Assembly (NCBI GenBank): GCA_014584315.1
Contig: JACTNA010000018.1
Location: forward strand, 186,001-250,000
DNA: 64,000 nucleotides
Direction of reading: 5' to 3'
Source of the DNA: Planctomycetota bacterium
GTDB lineage: Bacteria > Planctomycetota > Phycisphaerae > Phycisphaerales > UBA1924
Position 1 is the first letter of the stretch. Every line of letters starts with the position of its first letter. Of the stretch, positions 16,656-24,966 are shown in pieces. The notes beneath the pieces were generated by a model that saw only the letters and a program-made list of their open reading frames with translations, did no database searches and had not been told where the DNA came from. The position numbers were made by a program, and so were the translations under genes.

Positions 16656-17858
16656 ATGCGGATGGCACAGCGTGGCGATCGGAAGCGAACGGCCCGGATG
16701 GTTCTGTCGGTCGGGCTGGGGGGCCTGCTGACGCTCGTATCCCTCGGCGGCACGACCGGCTGCACCAGCGACGAAGGCGCCTCCGGCTCCACGACCACCA
16801 CCACCTCCGCCCGCTCCCGCGGTGCATCCACGATCGAGGCACGCCGCAGGGCCTTCCAGGTCAACCACGACGACTGGGCACGCCTCGGCTACCGCCTCGA
16901 CTGGCGCGGTTTCGCCCACGTCGGCCCACGCCAGCACGTCACGCACCTCACCCCATACGACGACATCGTCGTCGTCCACGAGTCCGGCAGCGTCCTCAGC
17001 GTCCTCGAAGCCGACACCGGCGCGGTGCGCAACGCCAACGAACTCGCCACCCCGCTCACGCGCTTCCTCGGCCACGTCCGCGACGGCTCGCGCGTCGTCG
17101 TCTCGAGCGAGTCCGAACTCTTCGCCGTCGACGTCACCACCGGCAATCTCCTCGACCGGAAACCTCTCGCCAAGGTCGCCAGCACCACCCCCGTCCTCTC
17201 CGAGGGACTGATCATCAACGGCAGCCCCTCGGGCGAGGCCTCGGCCTATCTCCTCGGCGCGCCCGTCCGTGCCTGGGCGTTCGGCATGGCAGACCCCATC
17301 GACACCGACCCCGTCCTCATCGGCGATGCCGTCGGCCTCGTCTCGCGCTCCGGCAACGTCGCGTTCCTCGACGCCGCCTCCGGAAGCCTCCTCGGACGCG
17401 CCCGCATCTTCGCCGGCTGCGATGCGACCCCCGCCTCCGACGGCTCCACCATGTTCATCGCCAGCCTCGACCAGTCCGTCTACGCCTTCCACGCGCGCGG
17501 CGGCGAACTCGCCTGGCGCATCCGCACCGCTCGCCCTCTCCGACAGCAGCCAACCCACCACCAGGGCGTCGTCTACGTCGGCACCGAGGACCGCGGCCTG
17601 CTCGCCCTCGACGCCGCCACCGGCGCCGAGCGATGGGCCGCCGCCGGCGTCACCGGAACCGTCATCGGCGTGCGCGCCGGACGCCTCCTCGTCTTCAACG
17701 GCCGCGAAGCCTTCACCCTCGACGCCGACACCGGCGACGCCATCGAGCGAGCCGCACTCCCCGGCGTCGCCATCCTCAGGCCCGACGCCTTCGTGGACGG
17801 CAACCTCTACGCCGTCAGCCCCCAGGGCGTCGTCGCCAAGTTCGTCCCGCGCTCCTGA
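16656..17858 (+). CDS. Probable lipoprotein with PQQ-type beta-propeller repeats
   Basis: 400 residues. After a basic start (MRMAQRGDRKRTARM) comes a hydrophobic segment and GTTGCTSD, a weak lipobox with Cys near residue 36. From ~95 on there are repeated blade motifs of PQQ_2/BamB type, such as VLSVLEADTGAV, LFAVDVTTGNLLDRK, VAFLDAASGSLLG, VYAFHARGGELAW and LLALDAATGAERW. BamB-like propellers help outer-membrane protein assembly, but many planctomycete propeller lipoproteins have other roles. No bam genes are nearby, so the function stays open. A second in-frame ATG is at 16662. Confidence 0.75.
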   Translation: MRMAQRGDRKRTARMVLSVGLGGLLTLVSLGGTTGCTSDEGASGSTTTTTSARSRGASTIEARRRAFQVNHDDWARLGYRLDWRGFAHVGPRQHVTHLTPYDDIVVVHESGSVLSVLEADTGAVRNANELATPLTRFLGHVRDGSRVVVSSESELFAVDVTTGNLLDRKPLAKVASTTPVLSEGLIINGSPSGEASAYLLGAPVRAWAFGMADPIDTDPVLIGDAVGLVSRSGNVAFLDAASGSLLGRARIFAGCDATPASDGSTMFIASLDQSVYAFHARGGELAWRIRTARPLRQQPTHHQGVVYVGTEDRGLLALDAATGAERWAAAGVTGTVIGVRAGRLLVFNGREAFTLDADTGDAIERAALPGVAILRPDAFVDGNLYAVSPQGVVAKFVPRS

Positions 17859-17869
17859 TCCGCCCCCCG

Positions 17870-17875
17870 TATCAT
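17870..17875 (+). promoter_or_regulatory. -10-like box (TATCAT) of purH
   Basis: TATCAT with a 7-nt gap to the purH ATG at 17883. Confidence 0.4.
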
Positions 17876-17882
17876 CCGCGCG

Positions 17883-19478
17883 ATGCCCGACCTCGTCCCG
17901 ATCCGTCGCGCGCTGCTTTCCGTCAGCGACAAGACCGGCATCGTCCAGTTCGCGCGAGCGCTCGCGGCGCGCGGCGTCGAACTCATCTCCACAGGCGGCA
18001 CAGCGCGCACACTCGCCGAGGCCGGCCTGGCCGTCACCCCCGTCGAGCGGGTCACCGGCTTCCCCGAGATGATGGACGGCCGCGTGAAGACGCTCCACCC
18101 CGCCGTCCACGCCGGCATCCTCGCCCTGCGCGACCACCCCGACCACGCCGCCGCCATGCGCGCCCACGCCATCGGCGCCATCGACCTCGTCTGCGTCAAC
18201 CTCTACCCCTTCGAACGCACCATCGCCAGGCCCGGCGTTGCACGCGGCGAAGCCGTCGAGCAGATCGACATCGGCGGACCCGCCATGGTCCGCTCCGCAG
18301 CCAAGAACCACGAGTGGGTCGCCGTCGTCACCGACCCCGCCGACTACGCACGCCTGCTCGAAGAGGTCGAGCGAACGGGCGGCGCGACGACCCGCGCCCT
18401 CCGCGCCGACCTTGCGGCCGCCGCGTTCGCCCACACCAGCGCGTACGACGCCGCCATCGCCGCCTATCTCCGCGGCGCCACGCACGAGCCGTTCCCCGAG
18501 CGCCTCCGACTCGCCTTCGAGCGGAGTGCCGTACTCCGCTACGGCGAGAACCCCCACCAGGCCGCCGCGGCATACGCCGCGCCCGCGTGGACCGGCCCCA
18601 GCGTCGTCACCGCCGAGCAACTGCACGGCAAGCCCCTCAGCTACAACAACCTCCTCGACGCCGCCGCCGCGCTCGACCTCGCCATCATGCTCGCAGACGC
18701 CGACCCCGGCCGCGCCGCCGCCTGCGTCGTGAAGCACACCAACCCCTGCGGCGCGGCCCTCGCCGACGACGCCGCGCAGGCCGTCGAACTCGCCATCGCC
18801 GGAGACCCCCTCGCCGGCTACGGCGGCATCGTCGCCCTGAGCGCGGAAGTCGACGCACCGGCCGCCGAACGGCTCTGCGCCGAGGACGCCTTCTTCGAGG
18901 TCGTCGTCGCCCCGTCCTTCGAGTGGGCCGCACTCGAACGCCTCCGCGAACGATGGAAGAACCTCCGACTGCTGCGGACCGGCCACGGCACGCGCCCCTC
19001 GAACACGCTCGAAGCACGCACCATCGCCGGCGGCCTGCTCGTGCAGCAACGCGACGACCGCCCCGGCGACCCCGCCGCCTGGACCCACGCCGCGGGACCG
19101 GCGCCGACCCCGGATCAACTCGCCGCGGCCCGCGCTCTCGAGGCCATCGTCCGCGCCCTGTCCAGCAACGCCGTCGCCATCGGCGGCCCGGCACCGGAGG
19201 GGGGGGGCGTGCGGCTCTTCGGCGCGGGCGCGGGGCAGATGGACCGGCTCGCCTCCTGCCGCATCGCCGCCGAGAAAGCAGGCGTCCTCGCCCGCGGCGC
19301 GATCGCCGCAAGCGACGCCTTCTTCCCGTTCCCGGACGGCCCACGCGCCCTCATCGACGCGGGCGTCGCCATGATCGTCCACCCCGGCGGCTCCAGGCGC
19401 GATGACGAAACGTTCACGCTCTGCCGAGAGCGCGGCGTCACCTGCGTCACAACCGGGGTCCGGAGATTCCGCCACTGA
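17883..19478 (+). CDS. purH: Bifunctional AICAR formyltransferase / IMP cyclohydrolase
   Basis: 531 residues, carrying out the last two steps of IMP synthesis. The N-terminal MGS-like cyclohydrolase domain (~1-190) shows RALLSVSDKTG, ELISTGGTA and GRVKTLHPAVHAGIL. The transformylase domain shows RYGENPHQAAA, KPLSYNNLLDA and VVKHTNPCGAA. The C-terminus ends TGVRRFRH, as is usual. Length and motifs are complete. It has its own predicted leaderless promoter. Confidence 0.95.
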   Translation: MPDLVPIRRALLSVSDKTGIVQFARALAARGVELISTGGTARTLAEAGLAVTPVERVTGFPEMMDGRVKTLHPAVHAGILALRDHPDHAAAMRAHAIGAIDLVCVNLYPFERTIARPGVARGEAVEQIDIGGPAMVRSAAKNHEWVAVVTDPADYARLLEEVERTGGATTRALRADLAAAAFAHTSAYDAAIAAYLRGATHEPFPERLRLAFERSAVLRYGENPHQAAAAYAAPAWTGPSVVTAEQLHGKPLSYNNLLDAAAALDLAIMLADADPGRAAACVVKHTNPCGAALADDAAQAVELAIAGDPLAGYGGIVALSAEVDAPAAERLCAEDAFFEVVVAPSFEWAALERLRERWKNLRLLRTGHGTRPSNTLEARTIAGGLLVQQRDDRPGDPAAWTHAAGPAPTPDQLAAARALEAIVRALSSNAVAIGGPAPEGGGVRLFGAGAGQMDRLASCRIAAEKAGVLARGAIAASDAFFPFPDGPRALIDAGVAMIVHPGGSRRDDETFTLCRERGVTCVTTGVRRFRH

Positions 19479-19491
19479 CGCCCCGAAACTG

Positions 19492-19520
19492 TTGATCGGC
19501 GGTGGAAAACCTACTATGAC
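19492..19520 (+). promoter_or_regulatory. Sigma-70-like promoter, TTGATC-17-TATGAC
   Basis: TTGATC at 19492-19497 and TATGAC at 19515-19520, spacer 17 nt, located 39 nt before the HNH protein start. Confidence 0.3.
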
Positions 19521-19559
19521 ATTGGGGCGGCCGGGCGGGTCAAGGCCGACCGAGGGAGC

Positions 19560-20279
19560 ATGAGCCGGTATCTGGACCAATCTGTCGGGGTTCCGCTCAA
19601 CGAGGCGGACGGCCTCTCGGAGGACGGCTTGCCCCCAGGGGTATCCCTCTGCCTGCCCCGAAACGAGGGCATGTCCGCCAAGGTCCTGGTGCTCAACCGG
19701 CTCTACGTCGCCGTCCGCGTCGTCTCGGCACGCCGCGCCTTCGCCCTCCTCTTCCGCAATCACGCCGAGGTCATCCACGTCGAGAACGGCAAGTACCTCA
19801 ACTACGACTTCGCCACCTGGGCCGAGATCGCCGATCTCCAACGAGAGTTCGAGCCGGCCAAGCACGACTGGGTCCGCACCGTCCGCTGCGACCTCGCCGT
19901 CCCGCGCATCATCCGCCTGCTCGGCTACGACCGCCTGCCCGTGCAGCAGGTCAAACTCAACCGGCGCAACCTCTTCGCACGCGACCGCAACCGATGCCAG
20001 TACTGCGGTTCGTTCTTCCCGACGAGCGAACTCACCATCGACCACGTCGTCCCGCGCGCCCAGGGCGGCGGCGACACGTGGGAGAACCTCGTCTGCGCCT
20101 GCGTCCCCTGCAACGCACGAAAGGGCGGGCGAACGCCCGAGCAGGCCCACATGCGCCTCGTCGAGCCCGCCGTGCGACCCAAGCGCAATCCCATGATCTC
20201 GCTCCGTCTCGGCAGCGAGAAGTACGCCTCGTGGAAGGCGTTCCTCGACGAGGCCTACTGGTCCGTCGAACTCCGCTGA
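19560..20279 (+). CDS. HNH endonuclease family protein
   Basis: 239 residues. An N-terminal domain ([20 protein letters not shown]) precedes the HNH zinc-finger nuclease core: RCQYCG, then [33 protein letters not shown]. The two CxxC pairs and the DH dyad are intact. Such standalone HNH proteins are common in planctomycetes and may not be mobile. The ATG at 19560 follows GAGGGAG very closely; an in-frame ATG at 19671 ([10 protein letters not shown]) is an alternative that would remove a poorly conserved 37-residue extension. Confidence 0.85.
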   Translation: MSRYLDQSVGVPLNEADGLSEDGLPPGVSLCLPRNEGMSAKVLVLNRLYVAVRVVSARRAFALLFRNHAEVIHVENGKYLNYDFATWAEIADLQREFEPAKHDWVRTVRCDLAVPRIIRLLGYDRLPVQQVKLNRRNLFARDRNRCQYCGSFFPTSELTIDHVVPRAQGGGDTWENLVCACVPCNARKGGRTPEQAHMRLVEPAVRPKRNPMISLRLGSEKYASWKAFLDEAYWSVELR

Positions 20280-20342
20280 CGCACCGACCCGGCGTCAGCG
20301 GCCAGGGCCTTCCCAGGCCCCGTCCAATCGCGCCCCATCCCA

Positions 20343-20627
20343 TCAGCGCGCCATCGCGTCCACCGCCTTCGCCAGCGCGAAGTCCTTCGCCGTGATGCCC
20401 CCCGCGTCGTGCGTGCTCACGGAGATCGTCACCTTGTTGTACCGCACCAGAATGTCCGGGTGGTGCTGCGCCTTCTCGGCGTAGTCGGCCACCCGGTTCA
20501 CGAACCGCATCGCCTGCACGAAGTCCGTGAAGTCGTACGTGCGCTGGATCGCCCCGCTCACCTCCGACCACTCCGGCGTCGAGGCGAGGGCCTCCTGAAT
20601 CTCCGATTCGCTCAGTTTCGTCGTCAC
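20343..20627 (-). CDS. phhB: Pterin-4a-carbinolamine dehydratase
   Basis: 94 residues with the family signature EKAQHHPDILVRYNKVTISV then THDAGGITAKDFALA. The enzyme dehydrates 4a-hydroxytetrahydrobiopterin; in bacteria lacking phenylalanine hydroxylase it may act in molybdopterin or other pterin metabolism. The start is GTG. TAGACT at 20667-20672 on the minus strand overlaps the gluQ box on the other strand, giving a compact divergent promoter. Confidence 0.9.
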   Translation of the reverse strand: MTTKLSESEIQEALASTPEWSEVSGAIQRTYDFTDFVQAMRFVNRVADYAEKAQHHPDILVRYNKVTISVSTHDAGGITAKDFALAKAVDAMAR

Positions 20628-20666
20628 TCAGCGGCGCTCCCTCGCGGCTCGATGGCCCGGCACAGC

Positions 20667-20676
20667 AGTCTACCAT
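20667..20676. promoter_or_regulatory. Overlapping divergent -10-like boxes (phhB / gluQ)
   Basis: AGTCTACCAT contains TAGACT on the minus strand (for phhB, 39 nt from its GTG) and TACCAT on the plus strand (for gluQ, 9-nt gap to its GTG). Transcription from the two would be mutually exclusive. Confidence 0.35.
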
Positions 20677-20685
20677 GCCCGGACC

Positions 20686-21705
20686 GTGAGCGACGAGACC
20701 CGAGAAAGCCCCGCGTTTCCGCACGCGACGCGCGTCACGCGGCTCGCCCCCTCCCCCACCGGCGCGCTCCACCTCGGCAACGCCCGCACCTTCCTCCTCA
20801 CCTGGGCCGTCGCGCGCCGCGCCGGCTGGCGCATCGTCCTCCGCGTCGAGGACCTCGACGGCCCCCGCGTCAAGCCCGGCGCGGTCGAGTCCTGCGTCGC
20901 CCTGCTCGAATGGCTCGGCATCGACTGGGACGACGGGCCGATCGTGCAATCGCACGACCTCGAACCGCACGTCGACGCCATGCGCCGCCTCGCCCGCGCC
21001 GGACTCGTCTACCCGTGCGACCTGAGCCGCGCCGAGATCGAGGCCGCCGCCTCCGCCCCGCACGACGAGCCGTCGAGCGCCGCCCACGAGACGGCCGCTC
21101 CGCATCCGGGCGGTCGAGAGGCCCGCTTCCCTCCCGATCTTCGCCCCCCCCTCATCGCCCGTGACTTCGACGAGCACGAGACCAACTGGCGATTCGCCGT
21201 GCCCACAGGCCCGCCCGGCGTCGTCCGCTTCCACGACGCCTTCGCCGGCCCGCAGTCGCGCTCGCCGGCCGACACCATCGGCGATTTCGTCGTCTGGACC
21301 AAACGCGCCCAGCCCGCGTACCAACTCGCCGTCGTCGTGGACGACCACCGCCAGGGCGTCACCGACATCATCCGCGGCGACGACCTGCTCGACTCCGCCG
21401 CACGCCAACTCCTCCTCTACCGCGCCCTCTCCCTCGCCCCCGAGCTGCGGTACTGCCACCTCCCCCTCGTCGTCGGCCCCGACGGACGCCGCCTCGCCAA
21501 ACGACACGGCGACACCCGCCTCGACGCATACCGCGCACGCGGCGTCCGCCCCGAGCGCGTCGTCGGCCTCCTCGCCCGCTGGTGCGGCATCGACGCCGAC
21601 GAGATCGACGCACGCGAGTTCGGCCGGCGCCTCGATCTTGCTACCATCCCCCGATCACCCGTGGTCATGCGCCCGGAGGACGATGTATGGCTGGTGAACG
21701 AGTGA
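20686..21705 (+). CDS. gluQ: Glutamyl-queuosine tRNA(Asp) synthetase (GluRS-like)
   Basis: 339 residues, a GluRS paralogue without the anticodon-binding domain, which attaches glutamate to queuosine of tRNA(Asp). The HIGH-type motif is in TRLAPSPTGALHLGNAR and the KMSKS equivalent is LAKRHGDTR. The zinc site expected after YPC is missing: one Cys remains, followed by an Ala/His-rich insertion with PHPGGREARFPP. The start is GTG; the nearest ATG (20675) runs into a stop. The 3' end overlaps the most upstream start of the DUF192 lipoprotein by 19 nt. Confidence 0.88.
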   Translation: MSDETRESPAFPHATRVTRLAPSPTGALHLGNARTFLLTWAVARRAGWRIVLRVEDLDGPRVKPGAVESCVALLEWLGIDWDDGPIVQSHDLEPHVDAMRRLARAGLVYPCDLSRAEIEAAASAPHDEPSSAAHETAAPHPGGREARFPPDLRPPLIARDFDEHETNWRFAVPTGPPGVVRFHDAFAGPQSRSPADTIGDFVVWTKRAQPAYQLAVVVDDHRQGVTDIIRGDDLLDSAARQLLLYRALSLAPELRYCHLPLVVGPDGRRLAKRHGDTRLDAYRARGVRPERVVGLLARWCGIDADEIDAREFGRRLDLATIPRSPVVMRPEDDVWLVNE

Positions 21706-22361
21706 ACGCCCAGGCGTCCGGGTGCAGCCCCGGAGGGGCGTCGGTTTGTAGCCACGGGTGGAGCGACGCCGCGACAGTGGCGGCGCGGAGCCCGTGGACA
21801 CCCTCCCCCACGACACCGAAGCCCCGGAGGGGCCAAGGAGCCTACCCGGCACGCGCACGCCGCCGCGCCGCCGCGACAGTCCTCCTCTCCCTCTTCGCCT
21901 GCCTCGCCCTCCCCTCCTGCTCCGACAAGGCCGTCAGCACGAACGTCGAGAGCGTCCAGATCGCCGGCAGGTGGTTCCACCTCGAACTCGCGCTCGACGA
22001 GCCGACCCGCATGAAGGGCCTCGGCGGCCGCGAGTTCATCGAGCCGGACGGCGGCATGCTCTTCGTCTTTCCCACCGCCGCCAAACGCTCCTTCGTCATG
22101 CGCGACTGCCCGATCTCCATCGACATCATCTTCCTCGATCCCAGCGGCCGCGTCGTCGCCATGCACCACATGGAGGCCGAGGAACCGCGCCGAGAGGGCG
22201 AGTCCGACTGGCAGTACGAGGAGCGCCTCAAACGCTACTCCAGCCGGTTCGACTCCCAGTTCGTCATCGAACTCGCAGGCAACACCCTCGAATCCCTCGA
22301 ACTCGAGACCGGCGACCGCATCCCCCTCGACACGGCCGGGCTGAAGGCGCGGGCGAAATAG
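21687..22361 (+). CDS. DUF192 lipoprotein with REP repeat in its N-terminal region
   Basis: 224 residues from the ATG at 21687. A signal segment (ATVLLSLFACLALPSC) ends in the lipobox LPSC near residue 76. The DUF192 domain follows: FHLELALDEPTRMKGLGGRE, GMLFVFP and ISIDIIFLDPSGRVVAMHHM. The ~60 residues before the signal peptide translate a REP-like palindrome (GCSPGGASVCSHGWSDAA) that is also found around the RAYT gene. An in-frame GTG at 21777 gives a shorter, more normal signal peptide and may be the true start. DUF192 function is unknown; many members are exported. Confidence 0.8.
   Translation: MAGERVNAQASGCSPGGASVCSHGWSDAATVAARSPWTPSPTTPKPRRGQGAYPARARRRAAATVLLSLFACLALPSCSDKAVSTNVESVQIAGRWFHLELALDEPTRMKGLGGREFIEPDGGMLFVFPTAAKRSFVMRDCPISIDIIFLDPSGRVVAMHHMEAEEPRREGESDWQYEERLKRYSSRFDSQFVIELAGNTLESLELETGDRIPLDTAGLKARAK
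21728..21800 (+). repeat. REP-like palindromic element, isolated copy
   Basis: CCCCGGAGGGG (21728-21738), then TTTGTAGCCACGGGTGGAGC, then inverted GGCG/CGCC and CCCGTGG arms. It has the same order as the copies at 48.5-48.8 and 49.5-49.6 kb. It lies across the gluQ/DUF192 junction and is translated. Confidence 0.8.
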
Positions 22362-22439
22362 ACCGATAGTCGACCCGGGGTCGGCCCCGAGCGGCAGCGC
22401 GGCGCGCCGCGCGCGGCCGTGCGCCGGAGGTCGACCGAC

Positions 22440-23705
22440 ATGCGCCAGCAACGAATCCTCCTCGTCGCCTCGCCCTCCACCCCCCCCAACGTCCGGGAAC
22501 AACTCGGCGCGTCGATCGTCGCCGCCTGGCCGCGCCAAGGCCGCAAGCCCAACCTCGTGCCCGTCGACCTCGAGCACCTCCCCGAGGCACTCGTCGAGCG
22601 ACCCATCGCCCAACTCGCCCTCGCCGTGCTCGGCGAGACCGAGGGACGCGCCGATGTCGCCCGCCTCATCGACGACCTGATCGCGGCGCGCACCGCCGGC
22701 CTGATCCTGCTGCCGGGCGACGCCGCGGCATCCGCGCGCAACCTCGAAGCCGAGGGCGTCCTCGTCGAATCGTGGGACACCAACCCCGCAGCGCTCGCCG
22801 CCGCACTCCACGCCCTCTGCCAGCGCGAGTGCATGATCGAGCGCCTCGCCCGCGAACTGAACCTCACCCGCGCCGCGCACGGCGGACTCAGCGGGCAGAT
22901 GGCCCAGCTCCACGAGGAACTCAACCTCGCCTCCTCCGTCCAGCGCGAACTCATGCCACGCCAACTCCCCACCGTCGAAGGCCTCGACCTCGGCGTCCTC
23001 TTCCGCCCGGCCGGATTCGTCAGCGGCGATGTCTACGACTGCGTCCGCATCGGCGAACGCCGCGTCGCCTTCCTCCTCGCCGACGCGGTCGGACACGGCG
23101 TCCCCGCCGCCCTCCTCACCATGGTCATCAGCCGCTCGCTCCGTCGCACGCTCGACGACGCCGGCCCGGGGGGCGATGTCGATCCCGCCGACGCCATGCG
23201 CCGACTCAACCGCGACCTCTGCGGCGCGGGCGCGGGCTCGTTCCAGTTCGCAACCGCCGTCTTCGGCGTCGTCGATGCCGAAACCTGGGAGGTCACCGCC
23301 TCCGTCGCCGGCCACCCCTCCCCCCTGCGACTCCGCGCCGGCGCGGTCGACCGCATCCCCGCCGACGGCCCCCTCCTCGGCGTCTTCGACGCCGCCGAGT
23401 TCGAGCAGTCACGCTTCCGACTCGCACCCGGCGAGACCCTCCTCATCTACAGCGACGGGTTCGAGACCGCATTCCCCACCGGCGGCGACAAGCGAACACT
23501 CGGCAAACCCACCTCCGCCTACCTCCGCCACCTCGGCGGCCTCGGCAGCCGCGCCGAGGCGACGGGAAGCGTCGGCGCCGCCCTCATCGAACTCACCGGC
23601 CTGCTCGACGCCCAGTCCGGCTCGCTCCACCAGCGCGACGACGTCACCGCCCTCGCCATCCGCCGCACCGACGCCGCGGCAATCCAGCGCCGCGCAGCCG
23701 CCTGA
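22440..23705 (+). CDS. PP2C-type (SpoIIE/RsbU) serine phosphatase
   Basis: 421 residues. The first ~130 residues form a receiver-like or Rossmann-like domain (RILLVASPSTPPNVREQLG). A coiled linker (~130-170) ends in LASSVQRELMPRQLP, the typical entry of SpoIIE/RsbU phosphatases. The PPM domain follows: SGDVYDCVRI, FLLADAVGHGVPAALLT, TAVFGVVD and LLIYSDGFETA. Metal-binding Asp residues are present. A STAS anti-anti-sigma protein is encoded 0.9 kb away (24584-24934) and could be its substrate. The ATG at 22440 is preferred over an upstream GTG at 22419. Confidence 0.88.
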   Translation: MRQQRILLVASPSTPPNVREQLGASIVAAWPRQGRKPNLVPVDLEHLPEALVERPIAQLALAVLGETEGRADVARLIDDLIAARTAGLILLPGDAAASARNLEAEGVLVESWDTNPAALAAALHALCQRECMIERLARELNLTRAAHGGLSGQMAQLHEELNLASSVQRELMPRQLPTVEGLDLGVLFRPAGFVSGDVYDCVRIGERRVAFLLADAVGHGVPAALLTMVISRSLRRTLDDAGPGGDVDPADAMRRLNRDLCGAGAGSFQFATAVFGVVDAETWEVTASVAGHPSPLRLRAGAVDRIPADGPLLGVFDAAEFEQSRFRLAPGETLLIYSDGFETAFPTGGDKRTLGKPTSAYLRHLGGLGSRAEATGSVGAALIELTGLLDAQSGSLHQRDDVTALAIRRTDAAAIQRRAAA

Positions 23706-23808
23706 CGAACTCGCGATGAACTCGCGGCGGACAGAGCGACAACCCGTCGCATCTCTCCGCACCTTCGTTCCCTTCGCGTTCACGTCCTTCTGCGCCGCGC
23801 CGACGAGC

Positions 23809-24540
23809 TCACGCGGGCACGGCCGAACGGTTCCGCAGCACCGTGTCCGTCTCCACCAGCCCGTCCTTCAGCCGCACGATCCGCTCGCACCGGTCGGCGA
23901 TGCTGTCGTCGTGCGTGACCATGATGATCGTCATCCCCTGCGCGTGCAGGTCCTCGAACACCCGCAGGATCGCCTCGCCCGTCGCCGAGTCCAGGTTCCC
24001 CGTCGGCTCGTCCGCCATCAGGATCACCGGCCGCGTCACGAGCGCCCGCGCGATCGCCGCTCGCTGCTGCTGCCCCCCCGACAACTCGCGCGGCCGGTGC
24101 CCCACGCGATCCGCCAGCCCCACCAGCGCCATCGCCTCCAACGCCCGCCGGCGCCGGTCCGCCTTCGGCACACGCTGATACACCAGCGGCACCTCCACGT
24201 TGTCCTCCAGCGTCAACTGCGGGATCAGGTTGAACGCCTGGAAGATGAACCCCACCGTCCGACCCCGGAAGTCGGACAACTCCTCGTCCGTCATGCTCTG
24301 GACGTCCTTGCCCGCCAGGTGGTACCGCCCCTCCGTCGGCTGGTCGAGGCATCCGAGCAGGTTCATCAGCGTGGACTTCCCCGACCCCGACGCCCCCATG
24401 ATCGCCACGTACTCCCCACGCCGGATCGTCAGGTCCACGCCCTTGAGCGCCTCGACCATGACCGAGCCGTCCGGCTTGTAGTAGGTCTTCCGCACGCCGA
24501 TCAGTTCGGCGACGGGCGGGGCGTGGGCGGGATCAGGCAT
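23809..24540 (-). CDS. ABC transporter ATP-binding protein, LolD/MacB type
   Basis: 243 residues. Walker A is GASGSGKST, the Q-loop is in FIFQAFNLIPQLT, the signature is LSGGQQQRAAIARAL, Walker B is VILMADEPTGNLDS and the switch His is in MVTHDDS. The sequence type (MGASGSGKSTLMNLLGCLD) is that of MacB/LolD/FtsE-like ATPases that drive lipoprotein release or peptide export. No permease gene is adjacent in the window. The ATG at 24540 has TACACT 8 nt upstream. Confidence 0.9.
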   Translation of the reverse strand: MPDPAHAPPVAELIGVRKTYYKPDGSVMVEALKGVDLTIRRGEYVAIMGASGSGKSTLMNLLGCLDQPTEGRYHLAGKDVQSMTDEELSDFRGRTVGFIFQAFNLIPQLTLEDNVEVPLVYQRVPKADRRRRALEAMALVGLADRVGHRPRELSGGQQQRAAIARALVTRPVILMADEPTGNLDSATGEAILRVFEDLHAQGMTIIMVTHDDSIADRCERIVRLKDGLVETDTVLRNRSAVPA

Positions 24541-24548
24541 GGGATTGG

Positions 24549-24554
24549 AGTGTA
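24549..24554 (-). promoter_or_regulatory. -10-like box (TACACT) of the ABC ATPase gene
   Basis: TACACT on the minus strand with an 8-nt gap to the ATG at 24540. Confidence 0.45.
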
Positions 24555-24583
24555 GGTGTTCAGGCGACCGAAGTTGCGGCCGC

Positions 24584-24934
24584 TCACCCCTCCGCATCCT
24601 CCAACTGCAACCCCGCCAGCGCAGTCAGCGGGTCCGGCGCGAACTTGAACACCTTGTCCAAGCCCGTCACCATCAGCACCGACCACACCTCGTCCGTCAC
24701 CGAGCAGACCCGCAGCGAACGCCCGGCGTCGGCCAGCATCTTCCGCAGCCGCAGCAACTGCGCCAGGTTCGAACTGTTCACGTACGTCACGTTCGCGAAG
24801 TTCAGCACCACGTGCGGCATCTTGTCGGGCGGCGCGTCCCCCAGACGCTCAAACAGCGCATTGAACTCGTCCGAGAGCGCAGGCTCGTCCGCCAGTTCCG
24901 CGACGACGATGCTGTCCGACCAGTCGATGGGCAT
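24584..24934 (-). CDS. STAS-domain anti-sigma factor antagonist
   Basis: 116 residues. The STAS fold is recognised from VVLNFANVTYVNSSNLAQLL and the C-terminal LRVCSVTDEVWSVLMVTGLD. The serine in VNSSNLAQ is in the position phosphorylated by anti-sigma kinases in SpoIIAA/RsbV. With the SpoIIE-like phosphatase at 22440-23705 it could form part of a partner-switching circuit; the kinase is not in the window. TACACT lies 7 nt before the ATG. Confidence 0.88.
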   Translation of the reverse strand: MPIDWSDSIVVAELADEPALSDEFNALFERLGDAPPDKMPHVVLNFANVTYVNSSNLAQLLRLRKMLADAGRSLRVCSVTDEVWSVLMVTGLDKVFKFAPDPLTALAGLQLEDAEG

Positions 24935-24941
24935 GGCCCCC

Positions 24942-24947
24942 AGTGTA
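24942..24947 (-). promoter_or_regulatory. -10-like box (TACACT) of the STAS gene
   Basis: TACACT on the minus strand with a 7-nt gap (GGGGGCC) to the ATG at 24934. Confidence 0.45.
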
Positions 24948-24966
24948 CCGGATCAACCCCGCCCGT

